This document shows positions 15,605 to 24,066 of a stretch of 64,000 nucleotides of DNA, one piece after another. Both the position numbers and the translations under genes were made by a program. The stretch is from Mesorhizobium sp. M2E.F.Ca.ET.219.01.1.1 (lineage in GTDB: Bacteria > Pseudomonadota > Alphaproteobacteria > Rhizobiales > Rhizobiaceae), in the NCBI RefSeq assembly GCF_004016445.2, contig NZ_SADT02000005.1, positions 434,001-498,000 on the forward strand. Direction: 5' to 3'. How positions within the stretch are numbered: the first letter of the stretch is position 1; the number at the start of each line of letters is the position of its first letter. Below the pieces are notes generated by a model. It was not told where the DNA came from and made no database searches. It saw only the letters and a program-made list of their open reading frames with translations.

Positions 15605-17626
15605 ATGACCGCCAAGCTTCACCCCCTCTTCCTCGGCATCGACACCGGCGGCACCTACACCGATGCGGTGCTGTGGTGCGAGGAGGGCGGGCCGAAAGGC
15701 AAGGTGCTGGCCAAGGCGAAGTCGCTGACGACGCGCCACGATCTCGCCGTCGGCATTTCCGGCGCGGTCGATGCCGTGCTTCAGGAATCCGGCACCGATC
15801 CGGCCGCCATAAAGCTGGTCTCCATGTCGACCACGCTGGCCACCAACGCGCTGGTCGAGGGCCAGGGCGGGCGCGTGGCGCTGGTCATGATCGGCTTTTC
15901 CGAGGCCGACCTTGCCCGCGACGGGTTGAAGTCGGCGCTCGGCACCGATCCGGTCGTGTTCTGCCCCGGCGGCCATGACGTGCATGGCAATGCGGCCAAG
16001 CTCGACCTCTCCGGCCTCGAGGCCGCACTGCCGGAATTGGGGGGCTCGGTGTCGGGCTTTGCCGTCTGCGCCTATTTCGCCACCCGCAACCCGGCGCATG
16101 AGCTGGCGGCCCGCGACCTGATCCGCAAGAGAGCTGGCCTGCCGGTCACCGCCAGCCATGAGCTTTCGGCCAAGCTCGGCGGCCCGCGCCGCGCGCTGAC
16201 AACGCTGCTCAACGCCCGCCTGATCTCGATGATCGACCGGCTGGTCGCCGCGACCGAAGGGTTTCTGGCCAGGCGCGGCATCGCCGCGCCCCTGATGGTG
16301 GTGCGCGGCGACGGTGCGCTGGTGTCGGCCGCCTTTGCCCGCCAGCGGCCGATCGAGACCATCCTGTCCGGCCCGGCTGCCTCTCTGGTCGGCGCCCGCC
16401 ACATGACCGGGCTGGACGACGCCATGGTGTCGGATATCGGCGGCACCACGACCGACGTCGCCGTGCTCGATGGCGGCCGGCCGCGCCTCGATCCGGAAGG
16501 CGCGACCGTCGGCGGCTTCCGCACCATGGTCGAAGCCGTCGCCATGCGCACTTTCGGCCTTGGCGGCGATTCCGAAGTGGCGCTGGAGGACGGCGCGCTC
16601 GACCCGAAGATCCTGCTTGGGCCGCGCCGCCTGGTGCCGCTGGCGCTGGCCGGCATGATGCATGGCGAGGCGGTCACATCAGAGCTGGAGCGGCAGCTGC
16701 GGGCGCCGAACCCCGGCCGCATGGACGGGCGTTTTGCCCTGCGCACCGGCGTGCCGGACCGGCTTGCCGCCGGCCTCACCGCGCCGGAGGCGAAACTCTA
16801 CGAGGCGATCGGCACTGTCCCGCTGGCGCTCGACAGGCTGCTCTCGTCCAACGCCCAGAACGCCACGCTGAACCGTCTGGTCGCGCGCGGTCTCGTGCAT
16901 ATCTCCGGCTTCACGCCGTCCGACGCCGCCCATGTGCTGGGCAAGCAGGCCAATTGGGACGCCGCGACCGCCCGCCTCGGCGCCGAGCTGTTCGCCCGCC
17001 GCCGCGACGGCCGCGGCCAGGCGATCGCCGCGACGCCGGAAGCGATCGCCGGGCGCGTGCTGGTCACGCTCACCCGCTGGTCCGCCGAATACATCCTCGA
17101 AACCGCTTTCGCCGAGGACGGGCTGGACGGCGCCGCCACCGTCGCGCATGCGCTGGTGCAGCGCGCGGTCGATGGCCATCCCGGTATCGCCCGCTTCACC
17201 GTCGCGCTCGACCGCCCGGTCATCGGCCTCGGCGCCTCCGCGCCGCTGCATTACGCCGGCTTGGCCGTGCTGGTCGGCAATGGCTGCATCGTGCCGGAGG
17301 ACACCGACGTCGCCAACGCGCTCGGCGCCGTGGTCGGCCAGGTACGCGTCTCGGCCGAGGCCCGCGTCAGCCAGCCCAAGGAAGGCCTGTTCCGCCTCGC
17401 CTCCGGCCAGACGGTGCGCGACTTCACCGACGAGGTGAAGGCGATCGAGGCGGCCGAGGCGGACGTGCGGGCGATCGCCGCCGAGCGCGCCAAGGACGCC
17501 GGCACCGACAGCGCCGAAATCGACGTCGCCACCGAATTCAAGGTCTCGACCATCGAGGGCCAGCGCATGTTCATCGAGGCGCATGTCGTCGCGGTGGCGT
17601 CGGGACGGCCGCGGATTGCGGTGTGA
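15605..17626 (+). CDS. Hydantoinase/oxoprolinase-family protein
   Basis: The 673-residue protein shows the ASKHA-type ATPase loops of HyuA/5-oxoprolinase N-terminal families: GIDTGGTYTD near residue 11 and SDIGGTTTD near residue 280. The family hydrolyses or carboxylates cyclic amides and ketones with ATP. It lacks the HyuB half, and no HyuB gene adjoins it, so the substrate is open. The ATG at 15605 (MTAKLHPLFLG) was chosen; the upstream extension is translated repeat. Candidate activities include hydantoin or oxoproline hydrolysis or an acetone-carboxylase-like reaction. Confidence 0.85.
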   Translation: MTAKLHPLFLGIDTGGTYTDAVLWCEEGGPKGKVLAKAKSLTTRHDLAVGISGAVDAVLQESGTDPAAIKLVSMSTTLATNALVEGQGGRVALVMIGFSEADLARDGLKSALGTDPVVFCPGGHDVHGNAAKLDLSGLEAALPELGGSVSGFAVCAYFATRNPAHELAARDLIRKRAGLPVTASHELSAKLGGPRRALTTLLNARLISMIDRLVAATEGFLARRGIAAPLMVVRGDGALVSAAFARQRPIETILSGPAASLVGARHMTGLDDAMVSDIGGTTTDVAVLDGGRPRLDPEGATVGGFRTMVEAVAMRTFGLGGDSEVALEDGALDPKILLGPRRLVPLALAGMMHGEAVTSELERQLRAPNPGRMDGRFALRTGVPDRLAAGLTAPEAKLYEAIGTVPLALDRLLSSNAQNATLNRLVARGLVHISGFTPSDAAHVLGKQANWDAATARLGAELFARRRDGRGQAIAATPEAIAGRVLVTLTRWSAEYILETAFAEDGLDGAATVAHALVQRAVDGHPGIARFTVALDRPVIGLGASAPLHYAGLAVLVGNGCIVPEDTDVANALGAVVGQVRVSAEARVSQPKEGLFRLASGQTVRDFTDEVKAIEAAEADVRAIAAERAKDAGTDSAEIDVATEFKVSTIEGQRMFIEAHVVAVASGRPRIAV

Positions 17627-17634
17627 GTTCACTT

Positions 17635-17767
17635 GGTTCCTCGCCCCCGCCGGAGGCGGGGGAGAGGTGTCCGCGAAGCGGACGGAGAGGGGGCCTTCGT
17701 AGGGCGCTCCCCTCTCCGTCTCGGCTTCGCCGAGCCACCTCTCCCCACTTTCGTGGGGCGAGGAACC
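17635..17767. repeat. Family C palindromic repeat, copy 4
   Basis: It opens GGTTCCTCGCCCCCGCC and closes GGGGCGAGGAACC. It lies eight bases after the stop of the hydantoinase-family gene and upstream of malate synthase, so it may end the upstream transcript. Confidence 0.88.
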
Positions 17768-17921
17768 TTGGTCTTGACACGTCGCGTTCCTTCGCCATGT
17801 GCTGGAATAGACGCCCTCCGGTCCTACTTCACCTTAAGCCGAATTGACCCTTACCGCTTGGCATGCCAAAGCCCCGTTGCCGACCGACAGGCGGCAAGCC
17901 TACCTATCTGGAGACGTGCAG

Positions 17922-20087
17922 ATGACCGACCGCATCGAGATCGCCGGGTTGCGGATTGCCCGGGAGCTCCATGACTTCGTGGCCGAGGAGGCCACGCCGG
18001 GCACCGGCATCGATCCGGAAAAATTCTGGCAAGGCTTTTCCGCCATCGTCCACGACCTCGCGCCGAAGAACCGCGCGCTGCTGGCCAAACGCGACGCCAT
18101 GCAGGAAAAGCTCGACGGCTGGTATCGCGAAAACGGCGCGCCGCTCGACATGGAGGCCTACAAGAATTTCCTGAAGGAGATCGGCTATCTGGTGCCGGAA
18201 GGCCCGGCCTTCAGCGTCTCGACGGAGCATGTCGATCCCGAGATCGCCGTCGTCGCCGGGCCACAGCTCGTCGTGCCGGTGATGAACGCGCGCTATGCGC
18301 TCAACGCCGCCAACGCCCGCTGGGGCTCGCTCTATGACGCGCTCTACGGCACCGACGCCATTCCCGAGACCGGCGGCGCCGAGAAGGGCAAGGGTTTCAA
18401 TCCCGCGCGCGGCGCCAAGGTGATCGCCTGGGCGAAGGATTTCCTCGACCAGTCCGTGCCGCTGACATCAGGCAAATGGGCCGGCGTCAACGGATTGTCG
18501 GTGGCGAACGGCGCGCTGAAGGCGGGCGAGGGCGCCGGCGCCACCACGCTCGCGGACCCGAAGCAGTTCGCCGGCTATCGCGGCGATGCCGAGAATCCGG
18601 AAGCCGTGTTGCTGGTCAAGAACGGCCTGCATATCGAGATCGTGATCGACCACGCCAACCAGATCGGCAAGACCGATCCGGCCGGCATCGCCGATGTCAT
18701 CCTGGAATCGGCTTTGACCACCATCCAGGACTGCGAGGATTCGGTCGCCGCCGTCGATGCCGAGGACAAGGTCGTCGTCTACCGCAACTGGCTCGGCCTG
18801 ATGAAGGGCGACCTGGCCGAAGAGATCACCAAGGGCGGCAAGACCTTTGTCCGCAAGCTCAACCCCGACCGCCGCTACACGGCGCCGAATGGCGGCCAGC
18901 TTCTGCTGCCGGGGCGCTCGCTGATGCTGGTGCGCAATGTCGGCCACCTGATGACCAACCCGGCGATCACCGACCGCGACGGAAACGAGGTGCCGGAAGG
19001 CATCATGGACGCCGCGATCACCGCGTTGATCGCGTTGCATGATGTCGGCGAGAACGGCCGCCGCGCCAATTCCCGCGCCGGCTCGATGTATGTCGTGAAG
19101 CCGAAGATGCACGGGCCGGAAGAGGTCGCCTTCGCGGTGGAAATCTTCGACCGCGTCGAAGCCCTGCTCGGCATGGCGAAAAACACCATCAAGATGGGCA
19201 TCATGGACGAGGAGCGGCGCACCACCGTCAACCTCAAGGAGGCGATCCGCGCCGCAAAGGAGCGTGTGGTGTTCATCAACACCGGCTTCCTCGACCGCAC
19301 CGGCGACGAGATCCACACCTCGATGGAAGCCGGTCCGATGATCCGCAAGGGCGACATGAAGCAGGCCGCCTGGATCTCCGCCTATGAGGCCTGGAATGTC
19401 GATACGGGCCTCGAATGCGGGCTCGCCGGCCATGCCCAGATCGGCAAGGGCATGTGGGCGATGCCGGATCTGATGGCGGCGATGCTGGTTGAGAAGGTCG
19501 CGCATCCCAAGGCCGGCGCCAACACCGCCTGGGTGCCCTCGCCGACGGCGGCGACGCTGCACGCCACGCATTATCACAAGGTCGATGTGCATTCCGTGCA
19601 GGCGGCGCTGAAGAGCCGGCCCAAGGCCAAGCTCGACGATATCCTGTCGGTGCCCGTCGCGGTGCGCCCGAACTGGACGCCGGACGAGATCCAGCGCGAG
19701 CTCGACAACAATGCGCAGGGCATCCTGGGCTATGTCGTGCGGTGGATCGACCAGGGCGTCGGCTGCTCGAAAGTGCCCGATATCAACGATGTCGGCCTGA
19801 TGGAGGACCGCGCCACGCTGCGCATCTCCTCGCAGCACATCGCCAACTGGCTGCGCCACAAGGTGTGCTCGGAAATCCAGGTCAGGGACTCGCTGCAGCG
19901 CATGGCGGCGATCGTCGACCGCCAGAATGTCGGCGACCCGCTCTACCGCCCGATGGCGCCGGACTTCGACAATTCCATCGCCTTCCAGGCCGCCTGCGAC
20001 CTTGTGTTCAAGGGGACGAGCCAGCCCAACGGCTACACGGAGCCGGTGCTGCATGCGCGGCGGCTGGAGCTGAAGGCGAAGGGCTGA
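17922..20087 (+). CDS. glcB: Malate synthase G
   Basis: The 721-residue enzyme condenses glyoxylate with acetyl-CoA to malate in the glyoxylate bypass. The length matches isoform G (about 720) rather than isoform A (about 530). The family region NTGFLDRTGDEIHTSMEAGP and the acidic Mg/glyoxylate-binding segments are present. The ATG at 17922 has GGAG about 8 nt upstream; the longer frame from 17844 has no such site. It is monocistronic and convergent with the GNAT gene. No glycolate oxidase genes adjoin it, so it probably serves acetate or fatty-acid growth. Confidence 0.97.
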   Translation: MTDRIEIAGLRIARELHDFVAEEATPGTGIDPEKFWQGFSAIVHDLAPKNRALLAKRDAMQEKLDGWYRENGAPLDMEAYKNFLKEIGYLVPEGPAFSVSTEHVDPEIAVVAGPQLVVPVMNARYALNAANARWGSLYDALYGTDAIPETGGAEKGKGFNPARGAKVIAWAKDFLDQSVPLTSGKWAGVNGLSVANGALKAGEGAGATTLADPKQFAGYRGDAENPEAVLLVKNGLHIEIVIDHANQIGKTDPAGIADVILESALTTIQDCEDSVAAVDAEDKVVVYRNWLGLMKGDLAEEITKGGKTFVRKLNPDRRYTAPNGGQLLLPGRSLMLVRNVGHLMTNPAITDRDGNEVPEGIMDAAITALIALHDVGENGRRANSRAGSMYVVKPKMHGPEEVAFAVEIFDRVEALLGMAKNTIKMGIMDEERRTTVNLKEAIRAAKERVVFINTGFLDRTGDEIHTSMEAGPMIRKGDMKQAAWISAYEAWNVDTGLECGLAGHAQIGKGMWAMPDLMAAMLVEKVAHPKAGANTAWVPSPTAATLHATHYHKVDVHSVQAALKSRPKAKLDDILSVPVAVRPNWTPDEIQRELDNNAQGILGYVVRWIDQGVGCSKVPDINDVGLMEDRATLRISSQHIANWLRHKVCSEIQVRDSLQRMAAIVDRQNVGDPLYRPMAPDFDNSIAFQAACDLVFKGTSQPNGYTEPVLHARRLELKAKG

Positions 20088-20162
20088 ACTTGTGCGGGGG
20101 CCATCGCCCTCGCTGCCTTCCGTCGAAGCCGGATGCGATCGCCGGCTTGAGCGCCCTTCGTA

Positions 20163-20681
20163 TCACATCCCGGACAAGGCGGAGCGCGTCAGGAACACAT
20201 CCGTGTGCCTGACATGCGCCGGGGTGTCGCGAAACGGCGCGCAGGGCCTGAAGCCGAATGCCTCGTACACGGTGATCGCGCTTTCCATATAGAAGGTGGT
20301 GTGGATCAGCACCGTGCGGGCCGGGCCTTTGTCGATTTCCGCCAGAACCGCGCCCATCAGCGCGCGGCCTATGCCTTGCCCCCGGAAAGCAGCGTCGACG
20401 AAGAACCTGTGAAGTTCCACCATGCCCTCGCCGAATGGATCGAAGGCGAGGCAGCCCGCCGGCAGGCCTCCGGATCTTGCGATGAACGCCATCGCATCCG
20501 GCGCGCCGAACTGCGCCGCCAATTGCGGGCCGCTTGTTTCGGGATGGAACAGAGCCCTCACATCCGCGGCCGAGACGCCATGCGGCGCCGAAGCTTCGAC
20601 ATCCCACTGCGCGAGCTTCCGGCAGAGCCCCGCCAGTGTCTCGAAATCTTCGGCGCTGCGCGCCGGCAGAACTGAAATCAT
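20163..20681 (-). CDS. GNAT-family N-acetyltransferase
   Basis: The 172-residue protein carries the acetyl-CoA loop in motif A, RGQGIGRALM, preceded by the beta-strand VELHRFFVDAAF. The C-terminal beta-bulge region YEAFGFRP is also typical. The substrate cannot be read from the sequence. It ends facing malate synthase and starts about 160 bp from the divergent DUF308 operon. Confidence 0.87.
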   Translation of the reverse strand: MISVLPARSAEDFETLAGLCRKLAQWDVEASAPHGVSAADVRALFHPETSGPQLAAQFGAPDAMAFIARSGGLPAGCLAFDPFGEGMVELHRFFVDAAFRGQGIGRALMGAVLAEIDKGPARTVLIHTTFYMESAITVYEAFGFRPCAPFRDTPAHVRHTDVFLTRSALSGM

Positions 20682-20779
20682 CCCTCGCCCCCGCGGATCG
20701 GCTCCACCATATCACGCAGCTTTCCGGGTGCGAATGCGTCGTTAAGCGTTCAACGCGGTGGGGATACCTCGCAAAACGC

Positions 20780-20812
20780 TTGACAGATATTTGTCTACCT
20801 ACTAGTAGGTAG
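20780..20812 (+). promoter_or_regulatory. Promoter with perfect TetR-type operator
   Basis: CTACCTACTAGTAGGTAG at 20795-20812 is an 18-bp perfect palindrome. TTGACA at 20780-20785 is a consensus -35, and 17 bp further TAGTAG (20803-20808) could be a weak -10 inside the palindrome. The downstream operon encodes a TetR regulator, so autoregulation through this site is the simplest reading. Confidence 0.8.
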
Positions 20813-20840
20813 ATTATGACATCAAAGAAAGGTATGCGTC

Positions 20841-21431
20841 ATGTCTGCACAAACAAGCATTGAAAGCCCCGCCCGGTCCTCGAATGCCTGGCTCAAAAAC
20901 TATTACTATCTGCGCTTTGCCGTATCGGCCGCCTGGGTCCTGGCGGCCTTCACCGTCGCGAAGGCAGTTCCGACGCTCGCCGCCGTCATGCTGGTCGCCT
21001 ATCCCCTGTGGGACGCGCTTGCGAATTATGTCGACGCGCAGCGCAGTGGCGGCCTCGGCCGCAACAGGTCGCAACTGCTCAACTTCGTGGTCAGCATCGT
21101 CACCGCGATCGCGGTCGCCATCGCGCTTGGCCACAGCATGAACGCGGTGCTCACGGTCTACGGTGTCTGGGCCGTTTTCTCCGGCGCGTTTCAGCTCCTG
21201 ACGGCGGCTCGTCGCTGGAAGACCAACGGCGCCCAGTGGGCGATGATCCTGAGCGGCGCCCAGTCGGCGCTGGCCGGTCTCTTCTTCGTCAAGATGGCGG
21301 GCGGCGCGGAGGCCATCGGCATCGCCAATGTCGCGCCCTACGCCGCTTTCGGCGCCTTCTATTTCCTGGTGTCCGCCATCTGGCTTTCGGTGAGCGATAT
21401 GCTTCGCAAGTCGCCGCAGGCCGCGCGTTGA
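20841..21431 (+). CDS. DUF308-type membrane protein
   Basis: The 196-residue protein has six hydrophobic segments in three similar pairs, as in DUF308/HdeD-like proteins. It has short cytoplasmic ends. AAAGG lies 8 nt before the ATG at 20841. It is the first gene behind the TetR operator and is followed by the regulator gene, so it is the likely target. Members of this family have been tied to acid or membrane stress, but the role here is open. Confidence 0.8.
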   Translation: MSAQTSIESPARSSNAWLKNYYYLRFAVSAAWVLAAFTVAKAVPTLAAVMLVAYPLWDALANYVDAQRSGGLGRNRSQLLNFVVSIVTAIAVAIALGHSMNAVLTVYGVWAVFSGAFQLLTAARRWKTNGAQWAMILSGAQSALAGLFFVKMAGGAEAIGIANVAPYAAFGAFYFLVSAIWLSVSDMLRKSPQAAR

Positions 21432-21451
21432 GATTTCTTCAGCCGGAGGTT

Positions 21452-21554
21452 AGAGCAATTCCAGGAAAAGTGTTTACGGTTTTGCGTCCGGAATTGCGTC
21501 AAAACAAAGGGATAGAGTGGTTCGCCGTTTCCGTGAAACGGTGAAACGCTCTAG
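21452..21554. repeat. Intergenic repeat family B, copy 2
   Basis: This copy runs from AGAGCAATTCCAGGAAAAG to GTGAAACGCTCTAG and separates the DUF308 gene from its TetR regulator. The regulator's first ATG starts 2 bp after it. Confidence 0.88.
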
Positions 21555-21556
21555 GC

Positions 21557-22150
21557 ATGCTTATGGACAGGCCTTCGAACACCGCCGATGACATCCTGGC
21601 CGCCGCGCGACGCTTCATCGTCGCCGGCGGCTATAACGGCTTCAGCTACGCCGATATCGCCGAGGTGGTCGGTATCCGCAAGGCGAGCATCCATCATCAT
21701 TTCCCGAGCAAGGTCGATCTCGTGCAGACTCTGGTGAAGCGGTACCTCGAGGATGCCGTGGCGGGCATGACGGAGCTCGAGCGCAATGTGCCTGAACCGC
21801 CGGAGCTGCTCAGAACCTATGCCGGCTTCTGGGCCCAGTGCATCGAGGACGCGAGCAGGCCGTTTTGCGTGTGCGCGTTGCTGGCGAGCGAGCTTCCGGT
21901 CCTGCCGCCGGAAGTTGCCGTGGGAGTCCGTGCCTATTTTCAGTTTCTCTCGGGCTGGCTGACCCGCGTCTTCGAGCGCGGCGCCGAGCAGGGAACATTG
22001 ACGATCGCCGCCGCGCCGCGCGTGGAAGCCGAGGCCTTCATGGCGACCGTGCACGGGGCGATGCTTTCCGCGCGGGCCTATGGCGACGTCCTGACCTTCG
22101 GCATGATCCTGGCGCCGACCCTGCAGAAGTTGATCCCGGCAACCGATTGA
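21557..22150 (+). CDS. TetR/AcrR-family regulator
   Basis: The protein is 197 residues, or 195 from the second ATG at 21563. The N-terminal helix-turn-helix reads GYNGFSYADIAEVVGIRKASIHHHFPSK with the usual TetR spacing and is preceded by ILAAARRFIVAGG. The C-terminal ligand domain is helical and has two nearby cysteines (FCVCALLASE) that might sense thiol-reactive compounds, as in NemR. It most likely binds the palindrome at 20795. The start is uncertain: AGG at 21553-21555, at the end of repeat B, sits better for the ATG at 21563. Confidence 0.9.
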   Translation: MLMDRPSNTADDILAAARRFIVAGGYNGFSYADIAEVVGIRKASIHHHFPSKVDLVQTLVKRYLEDAVAGMTELERNVPEPPELLRTYAGFWAQCIEDASRPFCVCALLASELPVLPPEVAVGVRAYFQFLSGWLTRVFERGAEQGTLTIAAAPRVEAEAFMATVHGAMLSARAYGDVLTFGMILAPTLQKLIPATD

Positions 22151-22189
22151 CGTGAAATCGGTCAGGCGTGGCTGCGAACGCCTTCCGGC

Positions 22190-23719
22190 TCACGCCGCCT
22201 GCGCCATCCGCTCGGCGCTCATGCGATAGGAAATCGCTTCGGCCAGATGGATGCGGCCCACCGTCTCGCTGACGTCGAGGTCGGCCAGCGTGCGCGCCAC
22301 CTTGAGCACGCGGTGATAGGCCCGCGCCGAAAAGCCGAGCTTCTCGCTGGCGTCCTTGAGCAGCGCCAGGCCGGCCGTATCGGGCTTGGCGATCTCCTCG
22401 ATGATCGAAGGCGGGCAGTGCGCGTTGGTGGTGGCGCCCGCGCCCAGTTTTTCCAGCCGTTCGCGCTGCATGGCCCGCGCCCGGGCCACGCGCTGCGCCA
22501 CCGAAGCGCTCGTCTCGGCCTTGTCCGGGCGGATCAGGTCGCTCGCCGAGACCGCCGGTACCTCGATCCTGAGGTCGATGCGGTCGAGCAGCGGACCGGA
22601 GATCCGCGCCTGGTATTCGGTGCGGCAGCGGTCGCCGCGCAGGCAGCGATAGCCGGGCTCTCCCGACATGCCGCAGCGGCACGGATTCATCGCCGCCACC
22701 AGCTGGATGCGCGCCGGATAGGTGACGCGGTGGTTGGCGCGCGCGATCATGCAGTCGCCCGTCTCCAGCGGCTGGCGCAGCGCGTCCAGCGTCTGCGGCG
22801 CGAATTCCGGCAGCTCATCGAGGAACAGCACGCCGTGATGGGCGAGCGAGGCTTCGCCCGGGCGGGCGCGCAGCCCGCCGCCGACCATGGCCGCCATCGA
22901 GGCCGAGTGATGCGGGGCGCGGAACGGCCGCCGGTCGGTCAGCTTGCCTTCGCCGAGCTCGCCGGCGACGGACGCGATCATCGAGACTTCGAGCAGTTCC
23001 TTCGGCGCCAGCGGCGGCAGGATCGAGGGCAGCCTTTGCGCCAGCATCGACTTGCCCGAACCCGGCGGTCCGACCATGAGGAGGTTGTGGCCGCCTGCCG
23101 CCGCCACCTCCACCGCCCGCTTGGCGCTTTCCTGGCCCTTGATGTCCGCGAGGTCCGGCAGATCGCGCGCGGCGAGCTGGATGCCGGCCTCGGGCCGCGA
23201 CAGAACCTGCGTGCCGCGAAAATGGTTGGCGACGGCGATCAGGCTGCGCGGCGCAAGAATGTCGAAATCCTTGCCCGCCCAGGCCGCCTCCGGCCCGCAG
23301 GCGAAGGGGCAGATCAGGCCCTTGCCTTCGGCATTGGCGCCGATCGCGGCCGGCAGCGCGCCGGCCACGCCCGCGATCGTGCCGTCGAGCGACAATTCGC
23401 CCAACACCACATAGCCGGTGAGCATGTCGCCCGGGATGGCGCCCAGCGCCGCCATCAGGCCAAGCGCAATCGGCAGGTCGTAATGGCTGCCTTCCTTGGG
23501 CAGGTCCGCCGGCGCGAGATTTACCGTCACCTTCTTCGACGGCATCGACAGGCCGGATGCATGCAGCGCCGCCTGCACGCGCTCGCGGCTCTCGGCCACC
23601 GCCTTGTCCGGCAGGCCGACGATCTGCATGCCGACCTTGCCCGGCCCGACCATCACCTGGACATCGACCGGCAAGGCCTCGATGCCCTGGAAAGCGACCG
23701 TGCGAACCCGCGCCACCAT
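22190..23719 (-). CDS. comM: YifB/ComM-type Mg-chelatase-like AAA+ ATPase
   Basis: The 509-residue protein has an N-terminal Lon-protease-like domain and a ChlI AAA+ core. Walker A GPPGSGKS is at 217-224 and Walker B LFLDE at 298-302. A cysteine cluster (NPCRCG...YRCLRGDRC) follows at about 350-375. ComM is a hexameric helicase that drives branch migration during natural transformation. The start MVARVRTVAFQG (23719) gives the family length; the longer frame adds unrelated residues. No competence genes are nearby. Confidence 0.94.
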   Translation of the reverse strand: MVARVRTVAFQGIEALPVDVQVMVGPGKVGMQIVGLPDKAVAESRERVQAALHASGLSMPSKKVTVNLAPADLPKEGSHYDLPIALGLMAALGAIPGDMLTGYVVLGELSLDGTIAGVAGALPAAIGANAEGKGLICPFACGPEAAWAGKDFDILAPRSLIAVANHFRGTQVLSRPEAGIQLAARDLPDLADIKGQESAKRAVEVAAAGGHNLLMVGPPGSGKSMLAQRLPSILPPLAPKELLEVSMIASVAGELGEGKLTDRRPFRAPHHSASMAAMVGGGLRARPGEASLAHHGVLFLDELPEFAPQTLDALRQPLETGDCMIARANHRVTYPARIQLVAAMNPCRCGMSGEPGYRCLRGDRCRTEYQARISGPLLDRIDLRIEVPAVSASDLIRPDKAETSASVAQRVARARAMQRERLEKLGAGATTNAHCPPSIIEEIAKPDTAGLALLKDASEKLGFSARAYHRVLKVARTLADLDVSETVGRIHLAEAISYRMSAERMAQAA

Positions 23720-23964
23720 TTTCTCAAGCCCCCGGCAGCAACCCCTGCGATTGTCCACGAATGAACTCTCGTTGAAACAATCACAATTCTTCGATCGAAT
23801 CAAGAACATTACGAGAACACGCAAACGCTGTGGTTGCAGGCGGATTGTGCCCCCGGGTGCAAAAGCGGAACATCGTTAAGGCAAAAGGAAAACGGCTGTC
23901 GCCGCGTGCTCTCGACCCGTCGAAAAGGCGAGCAGCCCCTCCGGCATCCGGGGCTGTTGCCGTC

Positions 23965-24066
23965 TAAAGCATGTCTCCCGAAAGTGAGAACCGGTTTCGG
24001 GAGACATGCGTAAAATCAAAGACCTAAAGCGCATGGAGCGAATCCGAAGAATCGCGACGCGCTTTA
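23965..24066. repeat. Intergenic repeat family A, copy 2
   Basis: It runs from TAAAGCATGTCTCCCGAAAG to GACGCGCTTTA. Its right end contributes the TAA stop (24064-24066) of the minus-strand glycosyltransferase gene. The rest of the 23720-24063 gap shows only the AT-rich upstream region of comM. Confidence 0.85.

Noticed and set aside
15170..16663. Minus-strand frame of 497 codons opposite the hydantoinase-family gene
   Set aside because: It is antisense to a gene with clear ATPase motifs, and part of it is translated palindromic repeat.
12905..17800. Possible CRISPR array in the repeat-rich zone
   Set aside because: The repeats are long palindromes at irregular distances with genes between them; there are no uniform spacers and no cas genes.
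17768..17921. Glycine or other riboswitch upstream of malate synthase
   Set aside because: Only a weak TTGCC/GGCAA stem is visible; no known riboswitch core could be matched.
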